Assembly (NCBI GenBank): GCA_020636995.1
Contig: JACJWU010000003.1
Span: 62,001-126,000 of the forward strand
DNA length: 64,000 nt
Origin: Actinomycetota bacterium
GTDB lineage: Bacteria; Actinomycetota; Actinomycetes; S36-B12; UBA10799
Reading direction: 5' to 3'
The translations under genes were made by a program, and so were the position numbers. This document shows, in pieces, positions 38,327-47,364 of this stretch. The notes under the pieces are model-generated. The model did no database searches. It saw nothing but the letters and a program-made list of their open reading frames with translations, and had not been told where the DNA came from. Position 1 is the first letter of the stretch. The number at the start of each line of letters is the position of its first letter.

Positions 38327-39753
38327 CGCTGACACTGGTCCAAGGCGCCTACATCGTCGCCGCACTGCTCTTCATCCTCGCGCTGGCCGGACTGTCCAAG
38401 CACGAGTCCGCCCGGATGGGCAACCGCTACGGCATCATCGGCATGACCATCGCCCTGGTCATCACCATCATCGCCGCCACCTGGGGGGTGGATGGTACCG
38501 GCGAGGTGAACGACCGCAGCGGCAGTGGCCTGACCGGCCTGGGCCTGATCGCGGTGGCCATGGGCATCGGCGCAGTGATCGGCATCTGGCGCGCGCGCCG
38601 CGTGGAGATGACCGGGATGCCCGAACTCATCGCCATGCTGCACAGCTTCGTCGGTCTGGCCGCGGTGCTGGTGGGCTGGAACTCCTCCTACGAGGAGAAC
38701 GTCCCGTACGCCGGCATCCACGACGCCGAGGTGTTCATCGGTGTGTTCATCGGAGCGGTGACCTTCACCGGCTCGATCGTGGCCTACCTGAAACTGTCGG
38801 CCAAGATCAACTCCGCGCCGATGATGCTGCCCGCACACAACGCCGTGAACCTCGGGATCATCGTGGTCTCGCTGGGCATGACGGCCGCGTACGTGATGGT
38901 TCCGCGCGACGACATGCTGCTGCGGCAAGGTTTGCTCGGTGTCATGACCGTGCTCGCCCTGTTCCTCGGCTGGCATCTCGTGGCGTCCATCGGCGGCGGC
39001 GACATGCCCGTGGTCGTCTCAATGCTGAACAGCTATTCGGGATGGGCGGCCGCCGCGGCGGGCTTCCTGCTGAACAACGACCTGCTGATCATCACCGGTG
39101 CGCTCGTCGGCTCCTCCGGTGCGTACCTGTCCTACATCATGTGCCGGGCGATGAACCGGTCCTTCATCTCGGTGATCGCCGGTGGGTTCGGCGTGGAGAC
39201 GGGCACCGTGGCCTCGGACGTGGACTACGGCGAGCACCGCGAGATCACCGCCGAGGGCGCCGCGGAACTGCTCAGCGAGGCACACTCCGTGATCATCACG
39301 CCGGGCTACGGCATGGCCGTCGCGCAGGCGCAGTACCCGGTGGCCGAACTCACCACCCAGCTGCGCAAGAAGGGTGTGGACGTCCGCTTCGGCATCCATC
39401 CGGTTGCCGGTCGTCTGCCGGGTCACATGAACGTGCTGCTGGCCGAGGCGAAGGTGCCCTACGACATCGTGCTGGAGATGGACGAGATCAACGACGACTT
39501 CCCGGACACCGACGTCGTGCTGGTGATCGGGGCTAACGACACCGTCAACCCGGCAGCCATCGACGAGCCCAACAGCCCGATCGCCGGAATGCCGGTGCTC
39601 ACGGTGTGGGAGTCGAAGAACGTCATCGTGTTCAAGCGTTCCATGGCAACCGGCTACGCCGGGGTGCAGAACCCGCTGTTCTTCAAGGAGAACACCCAGA
39701 TGCTGTTCGGCGACGCCAAGGACCGGGTCGAGGACATCATCAAGGCGCTGTAG
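38323..39753 (+). CDS. pntB: NAD(P) transhydrogenase, beta subunit
   Basis: A 476-residue subunit with about nine membrane helices (to about residue 270) and a C-terminal NADP(H) domain with VIITPGYGMAVAQAQ, GVDVRFGIHPVAGRLPGHMNVLLAEA and GANDTVNP. These match the proton-translocating transhydrogenase family closely. It is co-translated with pntA. Downstream is the repeat-D array. Confidence 0.96.
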   Translation: MTLTLVQGAYIVAALLFILALAGLSKHESARMGNRYGIIGMTIALVITIIAATWGVDGTGEVNDRSGSGLTGLGLIAVAMGIGAVIGIWRARRVEMTGMPELIAMLHSFVGLAAVLVGWNSSYEENVPYAGIHDAEVFIGVFIGAVTFTGSIVAYLKLSAKINSAPMMLPAHNAVNLGIIVVSLGMTAAYVMVPRDDMLLRQGLLGVMTVLALFLGWHLVASIGGGDMPVVVSMLNSYSGWAAAAAGFLLNNDLLIITGALVGSSGAYLSYIMCRAMNRSFISVIAGGFGVETGTVASDVDYGEHREITAEGAAELLSEAHSVIITPGYGMAVAQAQYPVAELTTQLRKKGVDVRFGIHPVAGRLPGHMNVLLAEAKVPYDIVLEMDEINDDFPDTDVVLVIGANDTVNPAAIDEPNSPIAGMPVLTVWESKNVIVFKRSMATGYAGVQNPLFFKENTQMLFGDAKDRVEDIIKAL

Positions 39754-39759
39754 GTCACC

Positions 39760-39985
39760 ACCCAGCACCATCCGTGAGCCCCGTATGCCAGGCACCACCC
39801 AGCGCCATCCGTGAGCACTTCGCGCATCCGTTAGCGCTTCACCGCCGCGGAACGGCTAACGGATCTGGCGAACGCTAACGGATCTGCCAGGCGCCCCCCG
39901 CACCATCCGTGAGCCCGGTCGGGCAGGCGCCCCCCGCACCATCCGTGAGCCCGGTCGGGCAGGCGCCCCCCGCACAATCCGTCTG
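39760..39985. repeat. Repeat family D, copy 1: 36-37-base tandem array plus palindrome
   Basis: Five units of about 36-37 bases each contain CCATCCGTGAGC or a close variant (the last has AATCCGTCTGCC). The two units from 39894 are almost identical. Between units two and three lies a palindrome: ATCCGTTAGC (39826-39835) faces GCTAACGGAT twice (39855-39864 and 39874-39883). The array fills the 240-base gap between the convergent pntB and aspT-like genes. Units are contiguous with no unique spacers, so it is not a CRISPR. Confidence 0.8.
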
Positions 39986-39993
39986 CCAACCTC

Positions 39994-41577
39994 CTACCCC
40001 ACGATCCCGATCAACGGCGCGATCAGCACCTTGACGATCATGGCCACCGGGTAGACCAGCGCGTACCCGAGGCTGACCCGCGGATCGGCCTTGGTGCGCT
40101 GATTGGCGAACGCGAGCACGGCGGGCTGGGTCTGCGAACCGGCCATGGCGCCGGCGAGAACGGGCCCGCTCAACCCCCCGATGCGGGGCCCGAGGAACCG
40201 CAACATCAACGCGGCCGTCGTCGTGATGATCACCCCCACGATGAACAATGGCGGCCCCAGCCCGGTCTCCAGCGCCGTCACCAGCTTGGACCCCGAGGTT
40301 GAACCGGCGTACGCCAGGAAGGCCAGCATCCCGTACTCGCCCAGTGCGTTGGCCGTGGGGAACGGGATGGACCACAGGATCGGACCGGTGCGGTGCAGGC
40401 GACCGAGCACCAGCCCCGCCACCAGCGCGCCGCCGGCGATACCCAGCGACAACTTGGCGCCGCCCGGCAGCGGGATGGCGATGAGCCCGATGAGCAGGCC
40501 GATGACGATGCCCACCATGAACCCGATGGGGTTCAAGGCGCTGGCCTCGTGCTCGCTGTCGCCGAAGAATGCCGAGACTTCGCCCATTCGTGACTTCGGC
40601 GCGGTGATCCGCACGCGGTCCCCCACATGGATGATGAAGTCGTCGGTGGCCAGGAAGTCGATGTCGCCGCGACGCACGCGGGTCGCCGTGGCCCCGAAAC
40701 GGTCGAGCAGCCCCAGCTCGCCGAGGGGACGGCCGGCCACAGCGCTGTTCGAGACCGCGATCCGCCGGAAATCCAGTGCCTTGCGATCCAGTTCGAGGTG
40801 TAGGGAGGACTCGTGCCCGAGCCGGGCCACGACATCAGACACCACAGTCTCCGGACCGATCACCGACACCACGTCGCCCGGAGCGGGCCGGAAGTCATCG
40901 GTGGCGATACTCACCCGCCGGTCGTGCCGGACCCGGGAGAACCGGATCCGGTCGTCGAACTGCGTGATCAGTTCCCGCAGCGTGGGCAGTCCGGTGTTCT
41001 CCACCCGGACACTGCGCATCGTCAGCTCCGGCTCCGGCTCGGGCACTGCCGAGACCTTGGGCTCGGTCCTGCCGCGCAGCGCCCAGGCCGCCGCGATGAG
41101 CATGCCGATCACCCCGAAGACATAGGTCACGGAGTACCCCACGGTCGGTTCCGACGACCCCAACTGTTCGGTCGCCGCCGCCAGCGCCGGCGTGTTCGTG
41201 AGGGCGCCGGTGAAGGCCCCCGCCGTCAGCGCCGGGCTCAGTCCCGCCAGGCTCCCGGCACCGATGGCGACCCCTGCCCCCACCAGCAAGGTGACGGCCA
41301 CCAGCGCCACTGCCCGACCCCCGTTGCGCAGGGTGTCGAAGAACGTCGGGCCACTGTTCACCCCGACGCAGTAGGCGAACAGGACCAGCCCGATCTGGCC
41401 GACGATCTCCGGCAGTGCCAGGCGTTCGTCGATCGCGGAGATCGCCAGCGCGCTGAACAGCACCGCGGCCGGACCGATGAGGACCCCCCGGATCCGGATC
41501 TGTCCCAGCACCGCACCGATGGCGATGTACAGGAAGTAGAGCAGGACGGTGTGCTCGACCAACAGGTCCACGATCAC
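39994..41577 (-). CDS. AspT/YidE-family membrane transporter with two RCK-C (TrkA-C) domains
   Basis: A 527-residue protein. Five or six helices at each end flank a cytosolic block (about 185-345) with two TrkA-C-like domains (FRPAPGDVVSVIGPETVV; FLATDDFIIHVGDRVRI). The two membrane halves share GLSPALTAGAFTGALTNTPA and GLSGPVLAGAMAGSQTQPAV motifs, the internal duplication of the aspartate:alanine exchanger family. The substrate may be an amino acid or dicarboxylate; it is not determined. The GTG start follows a TAATGT box by 7 bases. Confidence 0.85.
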   Translation of the reverse strand: MIVDLLVEHTVLLYFLYIAIGAVLGQIRIRGVLIGPAAVLFSALAISAIDERLALPEIVGQIGLVLFAYCVGVNSGPTFFDTLRNGGRAVALVAVTLLVGAGVAIGAGSLAGLSPALTAGAFTGALTNTPALAAATEQLGSSEPTVGYSVTYVFGVIGMLIAAAWALRGRTEPKVSAVPEPEPELTMRSVRVENTGLPTLRELITQFDDRIRFSRVRHDRRVSIATDDFRPAPGDVVSVIGPETVVSDVVARLGHESSLHLELDRKALDFRRIAVSNSAVAGRPLGELGLLDRFGATATRVRRGDIDFLATDDFIIHVGDRVRITAPKSRMGEVSAFFGDSEHEASALNPIGFMVGIVIGLLIGLIAIPLPGGAKLSLGIAGGALVAGLVLGRLHRTGPILWSIPFPTANALGEYGMLAFLAYAGSTSGSKLVTALETGLGPPLFIVGVIITTTAALMLRFLGPRIGGLSGPVLAGAMAGSQTQPAVLAFANQRTKADPRVSLGYALVYPVAMIVKVLIAPLIGIVG

Positions 41578-41584
41578 GGGCGTG

Positions 41585-41590
41585 ACATTA
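41585..41590 (-). promoter_or_regulatory. -10 box of the AspT-like gene, leaderless
   Basis: TAATGT on the minus strand is 7 bases before the GTG at 41577. Confidence 0.5.
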
Positions 41591-41706
41591 CTCCGAACGG
41601 GTGACCCCCGCCTTTCGCCCCCTGCTCACACCCGCCTCTTACCGTCAGTGAAGTTCCCTCTTGAGGTGAAGGACGAGGAAGGAGGTATCCCGAACAAGGA
41701 GGAATC

Positions 41707-42294
41707 ATGAAAGCCCGAATGACCGTCGCAGCCCTCACGGCAGCAGCCCTCGTCGCAGTCCCCACGACCGCCATGGCAGCACAAGGTGGACAGGGTGGAC
41801 AGAACGGCAAGGGCGCCAACCGATCCCAGCAGCGGTCCGGTGACTGCACCGGCGCACGGATCTCCGTCGGCACGCTGACCAACAGCCAGCTGAAGACTCT
41901 GCAGTGGATGGCGGAGGAGGAGAAGCTGGCCCACGACGTCTACGTCGCACTGGACGAGAAGTTCGGTGGTGTCGTCTTCGAACGCATCGCCGCCAGTGAG
42001 GCCAAGCACCTCAAGGCCATCCAGCGACTGTTGGCTCGCTACGACGTCGACGACCCGACCGCAGGGCTCGGTGACGGCGAATTCGCCTCCGACGCGGCGA
42101 AGCAGCTCTATGCCGACCTGCTGGCCAAGGCCACCACCGTGGACGAGGCCATGGCCGTCGGTGCCGAGATCGAGCGGATGGACATCGCCGACCTCAAAGA
42201 CGCGATCGCCGACGCCACACAGCGCGACATCAAGCGCGTCTACAGCAACCTGCTGCGCGGCAGCCAGCGCCACCTGGTGGCGTTCACCCGCTGA
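41707..42294 (+). CDS. Exported DUF2202 (ferritin-like) protein
   Basis: A 195-residue protein with a signal peptide (MKARMTVAALTAAALVAVP, cleavage near AMA-AQ), a Gly/Gln/Asn-rich linker, and a helical DUF2202 domain with EEEKLAHDVYVALDEKFG and ASEAKHLKAIQRLLARY. The E...H and EAKH patterns are ferritin-like di-metal ligands, but an activity has not been shown for this family. A strong AAGGAGG lies just upstream of the ATG. A hairpin at 42307 follows. Confidence 0.8.
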   Translation: MKARMTVAALTAAALVAVPTTAMAAQGGQGGQNGKGANRSQQRSGDCTGARISVGTLTNSQLKTLQWMAEEEKLAHDVYVALDEKFGGVVFERIAASEAKHLKAIQRLLARYDVDDPTAGLGDGEFASDAAKQLYADLLAKATTVDEAMAVGAEIERMDIADLKDAIADATQRDIKRVYSNLLRGSQRHLVAFTR

Positions 42295-42306
42295 CCCGAC
42301 CCGACC

Positions 42307-42342
42307 ACACCCGCCGAACCCCTCCTCGGATTCGGCGGGTGT
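42307..42342 (+). terminator. Hairpin terminator after the DUF2202 gene
   Basis: ACACCCGCCGAA (42307-42318) and TTCGGCGGGTGT (42331-42342) form a perfect 12-base stem with a 12-base loop, starting 12 bases after the stop. No T tract follows. Confidence 0.65.
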
Positions 42343-42356
42343 CCCGTCCTGCCCGG

Positions 42357-42362
42357 TACGTT
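42357..42362 (+). promoter_or_regulatory. -10 box of the YcaQ-like gene, leaderless
   Basis: TACGTT is followed by 7 bases and the ATG at 42370. Confidence 0.45.
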
Positions 42363-42369
42363 TGCTCCG

Positions 42370-43485
42370 ATGAGACTCACGATTGCCCAGGCACGCCGGG
42401 TCGCTGTTCGCGCCCAGCGCCTGGACCGGCGCCGCAGCACCGCCCCCCTGACGCTGCTGCGCCATCTGGGCGCGGTCCAGATCGACAGCGTGAACGTGCT
42501 CGCCCGGGCACACTATCTGCCCTTCTACTCCCGGCTCTCGGGTTCGCAGTCCGACGTCGACCGCCTGTTCAACGCGCGGACCACCACGGAGTACTGGGCC
42601 CATGAGGCGAGCCTTCTCGCCGCGGCCGACCGCGACCTGTTCGGATGGCGGATGCGGGCCTGGCGACAGCACGCCTGGGGCAACATGACCCGCGTCGAGG
42701 ACGAGTACCCGGGCATCCTGGACATGGTCGAGGCGGAGGTGGCGTCCGGTGGCGGGACGTCTCGCGAGATCGAGGCTCGGCTGGAGACCGACCACCCGCG
42801 CGACCGTTCGGACTGGGGCTGGAACTGGTCGGTCGTGAAAGCCGCCTGCGAGGCCCTGTTCTGGTCGGGGCGGATCACCACCACCGCCCGCAACGCGCAG
42901 TTCGAACGGATCTACATCCCCGCCGCCATCCCCGAGACCGACGATGACGAGTCCGCCCACCAACTGGTGGTGCGGGCCGTGACAGCCTGCGGGGTCGCCG
43001 ATCGCCGGACCGTCAAGGACTACTACCGCCTGCCGCCGGCCGTCGTCGATGTCGGATTGGGCCGCGCCTTGGCGGCAGGGGAGATCGAGGAAGTGGAGGT
43101 GGACGGCCGCACCTGGTACGCCTGCGCCGACCTGACCGTCCCCCGCAAGGACCAGGGCACAGCACTGCTGGCACCGTTCGACCCGCTGCTGTGGGACAGG
43201 CAACGGGTGGAGAACCTCTTCGGCTTCCAGTACCGCCTCGAGATCTACACTCCCGCGGACAAACGGCAGTACGGCTACTACGTTCTGCCGTTCCTGCTGG
43301 ACGGCCACCTCGTGGCGCGCGTCGATCTCAAGGCCGAGCGGGCGGACGGCACTCTGCGGGTCCGCTCGATGCACCTCGAACCCGACGCTCCCCCGCACGC
43401 CAAGGCCGCACTGGCCTCAGAACTGCAGCACCTGGCCGACTGGCTGGGCCTGACCGAAGTGGGTCTCAGTCACCGATCCGCGTGA
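42370..43485 (+). CDS. YcaQ/AlkZ-like winged-helix DNA glycosylase-family protein
   Basis: A 371-residue protein of the HTH_42 superfamily. The N-terminus has LGAVQIDSVNVLARAHYLPFYSRL, with the QxD motif at Gln37-Asp39 that marks the YcaQ branch; tandem winged helices and a C-terminal beta domain (YRLEIYTPADKRQYGYYVLPFL) follow. AlkZ and YcaQ remove interstrand crosslinks or alkylated bases, so a DNA-repair role is likely. The 3' end overlaps the convergent lipoprotein gene by 20 bases. Confidence 0.8.
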   Translation: MRLTIAQARRVAVRAQRLDRRRSTAPLTLLRHLGAVQIDSVNVLARAHYLPFYSRLSGSQSDVDRLFNARTTTEYWAHEASLLAAADRDLFGWRMRAWRQHAWGNMTRVEDEYPGILDMVEAEVASGGGTSREIEARLETDHPRDRSDWGWNWSVVKAACEALFWSGRITTTARNAQFERIYIPAAIPETDDDESAHQLVVRAVTACGVADRRTVKDYYRLPPAVVDVGLGRALAAGEIEEVEVDGRTWYACADLTVPRKDQGTALLAPFDPLLWDRQRVENLFGFQYRLEIYTPADKRQYGYYVLPFLLDGHLVARVDLKAERADGTLRVRSMHLEPDAPPHAKAALASELQHLADWLGLTEVGLSHRSA

Positions 43486-43822
43486 AACTGGTCGTCGCCG
43501 ACGCCTGGCCCTCCGGGGTTCCGGTGGCGTTGAGCAGATCGTCGTCGACCATCCGGAAGGTCCACGTCGCGCTTGTGGACTCGGCTTCGTAGACCTTGTC
43601 GCCGGTCTCCTTCGCGGACAGGGACAGATCCACACCGTCGCCGGTGATCTGCACCGGATACTCGCCGCCGGTCGGCGGATCGACACGCATCTGGATCTGC
43701 TCGCCCCCGGTGGACTCCCACTGCCCCACGAACGGATCGGTACGCGGCGTGGATCCCGAACTGCAACTGGCGACCAGCAGGGCCGCCACCAGAGCGGCCA
43801 GCAGGATGACTACCTTCCTCAT
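43466..43822 (-). CDS. Small lipoprotein, hypothetical
   Basis: A 118-residue protein with a lipobox (LLVASC, Cys20) after a hydrophobic leader, so it is probably anchored to the outer face of the membrane. The mature part is a small beta-rich domain (FVGQWESTGGEQIQMRVD; TSATWTFRMVDDDLL), like lipocalin- or DUF-type solute-binding lipoproteins. The function is unknown. A GGGGGG tract a few bases before the ATG serves as ribosome-binding site. Confidence 0.65.
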   Translation of the reverse strand: MRKVVILLAALVAALLVASCSSGSTPRTDPFVGQWESTGGEQIQMRVDPPTGGEYPVQITGDGVDLSLSAKETGDKVYEAESTSATWTFRMVDDDLLNATGTPEGQASATTSFTRIGD

Positions 43823-43895
43823 GATGACCCCCCATCACATCGGTTCCCCCATTCTACGCCGCGGTCGGGGCCTGGACGGCGGCCGGCAGTGCGCC

Positions 43896-43901
43896 TACTC
43901 T
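43896..43901 (+). promoter_or_regulatory. -10 box of the 177-residue secreted protein gene, leaderless
   Basis: TACTCT is followed by 6 bases and the ATG at 43908. Confidence 0.45.
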
Positions 43902-43907
43902 TGCCGG

Positions 43908-44441
43908 ATGCGCCTCATTGCCTTCGCTGCATGTCCACTGCTCGCCTTCGGACTCGTCGGGGCCGTGGCTCCAGCGCAAGCATCCACGTCCGCAGCCGCT
44001 TCCTGCACGCCATTGCTGAAGAAGGCGAAGAAGTCCGCTCGTGCCGGTCAGAAGGCGAAGGCCAAGCGGCTGCGCAACAAGCACCGGGCCTGCAAGGGCG
44101 CACTCACGGTCCGCACCGCACTGGCGGGCTACACCTTCACCGGCAAGCGTGGGGACGGGCAAGCGGTGACTCTGACCCTCTGCAGCAACGGGACGTGGGA
44201 GAGCCGGACCGGCAACGGACCGGTCGCCGTCAGCAGCGGCACCAGTTGGTTCGTGCGCAACACCACCTTCAGCAGTGCGACGAAGTGGGAGACCCAGGTC
44301 GGGGAGAACAAGGATCGCCGCAAGGGCGGCTGGGGCGTCGGGATGGCCCGCGACGGCGACTCCTTCCAGCTGGGCATCGCGTCGTTCGACGGGGTCTCCG
44401 ACCTCGGTCCGGTGACCCGAACCCCGGCCGCCTGCGGCTAG
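43908..44441 (+). CDS. Small secreted protein, hypothetical
   Basis: A 177-residue protein with a signal peptide (MRLIAFAACPLLAFGLVGAV, cleavage near AQA-ST), a lysine/arginine-rich segment (KKAKKSARAGQKAKAKRLRN, about 42-61) and a C-terminal beta-rich domain with three cysteines. The basic stretch may bind the cell wall or nucleic acid. I do not recognise the family. Its stop overlaps the convergent DUF2252 gene by 4 bases. Confidence 0.6.
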   Translation: MRLIAFAACPLLAFGLVGAVAPAQASTSAAASCTPLLKKAKKSARAGQKAKAKRLRNKHRACKGALTVRTALAGYTFTGKRGDGQAVTLTLCSNGTWESRTGNGPVAVSSGTSWFVRNTTFSSATKWETQVGENKDRRKGGWGVGMARDGDSFQLGIASFDGVSDLGPVTRTPAACG

Positions 44442-45862
44442 TACCCGCTCACGACCTCGATCCGGCCGCTGTCCGCGGCCGCCTTCAGCGCGGCGTAGTC
44501 CTGCTCGTTCTGATCGGCGTACGCGGTGGCGAACCGCGCGATTGCCCGATCGAAGGTGTCGCCGTTGCCCAAGTAGGCCGAGATCGCGATCCGGTCACCG
44601 GACCGGGCGTGCGCCTTTGCCAGCGTCCACGCGCATAGCCGCCCGTACATGAACAATCGCGCCGCGTCGATGTTGTCCACGTCGGCGGAGCCCTTCCAGT
44701 CCCGCAACTGCCGGACGTAGAAATCGCGGTCCCTGCCATCGAGCGGGCTCGTGACCCGGTGCCATCCCAAGAAGATGTCACTGGCCGCCTGCATCAGCCG
44801 CTGGCCCGCCACGACGCGCTCACCGGCGTTGTCGTACCCGCTGCGACCGACGAACTGCTCGAGCACGGAGGCCTGCGCCTCCTTCGCCTGCAGGAACAAC
44901 GGATCGTCACCGTCGCGGCCCAGCATCAGCACGATCCACGCCCGGGTGCCGACACTGCCGACGCCGACCACCTTCAGCGCCGTGTCCACGTACTGGTACG
45001 ACGACAGCAGGTGCGCACGGTCGGAGGGCAGCGTCTTCTGGTAGCCGTCGATGACTGCACCGATCTCTGCTTCCACATCGATCGCCTCGAGGTCGGCATG
45101 TTGCGCCGCCAGGTCGGCCAATCGCATGATCAATGGCGGCTGGTTGACGATCCGCGGCTGCCCGTCGACGATCTCGGTGAACTTGTCCAGGGCCTGCATG
45201 GAGTCCCTGGTCCGGGCCTTCGCGATGGCCTTCTCGGTCTGCTTGGCCGCCTTGGCCGGACGGGTTCGCCGCATCTGCTCGAACTGCTCCTCGAAGTTGA
45301 TGTGGGCGTACCAGACCTCCAGGTTGGTCATCTGCGCGAAGGAACCCATCGAGATCCGATATGCCTCGGTGGCCCCGAGCACCACGCGCTTGCGCTGCTC
45401 GGCATCGTGGCCGTTGGCCCGGCCGGCGATCTCCAGGCTGGTCACCAGTCGCTTGACGTCCCACTCCCACGGCCCCGGCGCGGTCTCGTCGAAATCGTTG
45501 ATGTCGAACATGAGTCGTCGCTCGGGGGATCCGAACACCCCGAAGTTCGCCAGGTGCGCGTCACCGCAGGCCTGCACCCGCAGACCCGAGTCGGGGGTGG
45601 TGGACAGGTCGGAGGCCATGATCAGGGCAGCGCCCCGGTAGAAGGTGAAGGGCGAGACCAGCATCCGGCCGTAGCGGATCGGCACGAGCTGCGGGATGCG
45701 GGTCGCCGCCTGCGACTCCAGCAGAGCCACCGGATCCGGACGATCGGGTGCCGGGTTGAAGGTGCCGTGGCTGGACCGTGGGGCGCTGCTGCGAGCGGCC
45801 TTGCCCCGAGCACGCCGCTCTTGCGGCGTCGGGTTCGGGCGCATCGGGCCTGGGATGGTCAT
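44438..45862 (-). CDS. DUF2252 protein (kinase-like fold)
   Basis: A 474-residue protein of the DUF2252 family. Hallmarks are VPIRYGRMLVSPFTFYRGAA, ACGDAHLANFGVF, the motif FDINDFDETAPGPWEWDVKRL and, near the C-terminus, CAWTLAKAHARSGD. The DAHLxN and DxND motifs resemble the catalytic loop and metal site of aminoglycoside-phosphotransferase-like kinases. The substrate is unknown. The ATG at 45862 has AGAGGA about 7 bases upstream. It lies 62 bases after the aldehyde dehydrogenase gene and may be read through from it. Confidence 0.8.
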   Translation of the reverse strand: MTIPGPMRPNPTPQERRARGKAARSSAPRSSHGTFNPAPDRPDPVALLESQAATRIPQLVPIRYGRMLVSPFTFYRGAALIMASDLSTTPDSGLRVQACGDAHLANFGVFGSPERRLMFDINDFDETAPGPWEWDVKRLVTSLEIAGRANGHDAEQRKRVVLGATEAYRISMGSFAQMTNLEVWYAHINFEEQFEQMRRTRPAKAAKQTEKAIAKARTRDSMQALDKFTEIVDGQPRIVNQPPLIMRLADLAAQHADLEAIDVEAEIGAVIDGYQKTLPSDRAHLLSSYQYVDTALKVVGVGSVGTRAWIVLMLGRDGDDPLFLQAKEAQASVLEQFVGRSGYDNAGERVVAGQRLMQAASDIFLGWHRVTSPLDGRDRDFYVRQLRDWKGSADVDNIDAARLFMYGRLCAWTLAKAHARSGDRIAISAYLGNGDTFDRAIARFATAYADQNEQDYAALKAAADSGRIEVVSGY

Positions 45863-45924
45863 CGAGGATCCTCTCGTCACCTGCCATCTTGGCGCGTCCG
45901 CGTCCGACATGCGCCCGCGGTGGA

Positions 45925-47364
45925 CTACAGATCCAACCCCGTCAACACCATGACCCGGTCGTGGGTGAGATCCGTCATCGCCGCACGCAGACCCTCCCGT
46001 CCGAGGCCGGAGGATTTCACGCCCCCGTAAGGCATCTGGTCGGCCCGGAACGAGGGGACGTCGCCGATCACCACACCCCCGACCAGCAACTCCCGGTGGG
46101 CCCGGAAAGCCACCTGCACGTCGTGGGTGAAGATGCCCGCCTGCAGACCGAACCGCGAATCGTTCACGGCCGCGAGTGCGGCGTCGACACCTGCCACCGG
46201 GGCGATCGTCATGACGGGCCCGAAGACCTCCTCGCAGGACACCTTGGCCTCGGCTGGCGCGTTGGCGAGCAGTGTCGGAGCGATCGTCGTCCCCTCGCGC
46301 GTGCCGCCGGCAAGCAGCGTGGCGCCCGAGGCGACGGCGTCGTCGATCCACGACTGGATCCGAGCCGCGGCGGCGTCGTTGATGACCGGCCCGACCTGCA
46401 CACCCTCCTCGGTGGGGGCTCCGGTCGTCAGACCGTTCAGTTTCTCGACCAGCAGCGGCACGAACCGCTCGTACAACGACTCATCAACGAGGACCCGCTG
46501 CACGGAGACACACGACTGCCCCGCCTGGTAGTTGCCGAACGTGGCGATGCGGGTCGCGGCCCACTCGAGGTCGGCGTCGCTGGACCAGTCGGCCAGCACC
46601 ACCGCCGCGGCATTTCCGCCCAGTTCCAGCACCACGTGCTTGGTGGGTTGCCCGGCCTGGATGTGGTACCCCACCGTCTCCGAACCGGTGAAGGACACCA
46701 CGGGCAGCCGGGGGTCGGCGACCAGTGCCGCGGTCTGCTCGTTGGCAAGCGGCAGCACCGACCACATGCCCGACGGCAGGTCGGTCTCAGCGAGCAGCTC
46801 CCCGAGCAGCAGGGCGGTCATCGGCGTCGCCGGTGCGGGTTTGATGATGATCGGCGCACCCACGGCCAACGCGGGAGCGACCTTGTGCGCGACGAGATTC
46901 AGCGGGAAGTTGAAAGGCGCGATGCCCAAGACCGGGCCGTTGGGGAAGCGTCGGATGACCGCCATCCGGCCGGCCGAGGTGGCATCGGTGTCCAGTCGCT
47001 GCAACTCCCCCGACCAGCGGCGCGCCTCCTCGGCGGCCCAGCGGAACGTGGACGCGCCGCGGGTGACCTCGATGCGCGACCACATGAGCGGCTTGCCGTT
47101 CTCCGCGGTGATCAACCGTGCGATCTCCTCGGCACGGGCAGTGATCTGCTGCGACACGTGCATGAGTGCCTCGGCACGCTGGGCGGCCGTGCTGGCCAGG
47201 GCGGCTGCCTGCACGTCCACGGCGGCCTGCACAGCCTCGTCCACATCCGCGGGACTCGGCTCGGCGTGGGACCCGACCAGCGTGCCGTCGAACGGACTGT
47301 GCACCTCGTGGACGATCGAACCCGTCCGTGGCTTGCCCGCGACCCAGAAAGGGGTGACGCTCAC
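45925..47364 (-). CDS. NAD(P)-dependent aldehyde dehydrogenase, probably semialdehyde-specific
   Basis: A 479-residue aldehyde dehydrogenase. The catalytic cysteine lies in YQAGQSCVSVQR and the general base in LELGGNAA; FTGSETVG and FNFPLNLVAHK shape the cofactor and substrate sites. It is the third gene of a tightly overlapped unit after gabT, so succinate semialdehyde (or glutarate semialdehyde) is the likely substrate. The sequence itself is closer to the lactaldehyde/glyceraldehyde-3-phosphate branch than to classical GabD, so the substrate stays open. The GTG start overlaps the gabT stop by 4 bases. Confidence 0.8.
   Translation of the reverse strand: MSVTPFWVAGKPRTGSIVHEVHSPFDGTLVGSHAEPSPADVDEAVQAAVDVQAAALASTAAQRAEALMHVSQQITARAEEIARLITAENGKPLMWSRIEVTRGASTFRWAAEEARRWSGELQRLDTDATSAGRMAVIRRFPNGPVLGIAPFNFPLNLVAHKVAPALAVGAPIIIKPAPATPMTALLLGELLAETDLPSGMWSVLPLANEQTAALVADPRLPVVSFTGSETVGYHIQAGQPTKHVVLELGGNAAAVVLADWSSDADLEWAATRIATFGNYQAGQSCVSVQRVLVDESLYERFVPLLVEKLNGLTTGAPTEEGVQVGPVINDAAAARIQSWIDDAVASGATLLAGGTREGTTIAPTLLANAPAEAKVSCEEVFGPVMTIAPVAGVDAALAAVNDSRFGLQAGIFTHDVQVAFRAHRELLVGGVVIGDVPSFRADQMPYGGVKSSGLGREGLRAAMTDLTHDRVMVLTGLDL

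Noticed and set aside
39760..39985. CRISPR-like periodic repeats of about 36 bases
   Set aside because: The units follow each other with no unique spacers, vary in sequence, and no cas gene is near. It is a tandem repeat with a palindrome.
41585..41706. A riboswitch in front of the DUF2202 gene
   Set aside because: The gap of about 120 bases has a normal ribosome-binding site and no extended paired structure that I can see.
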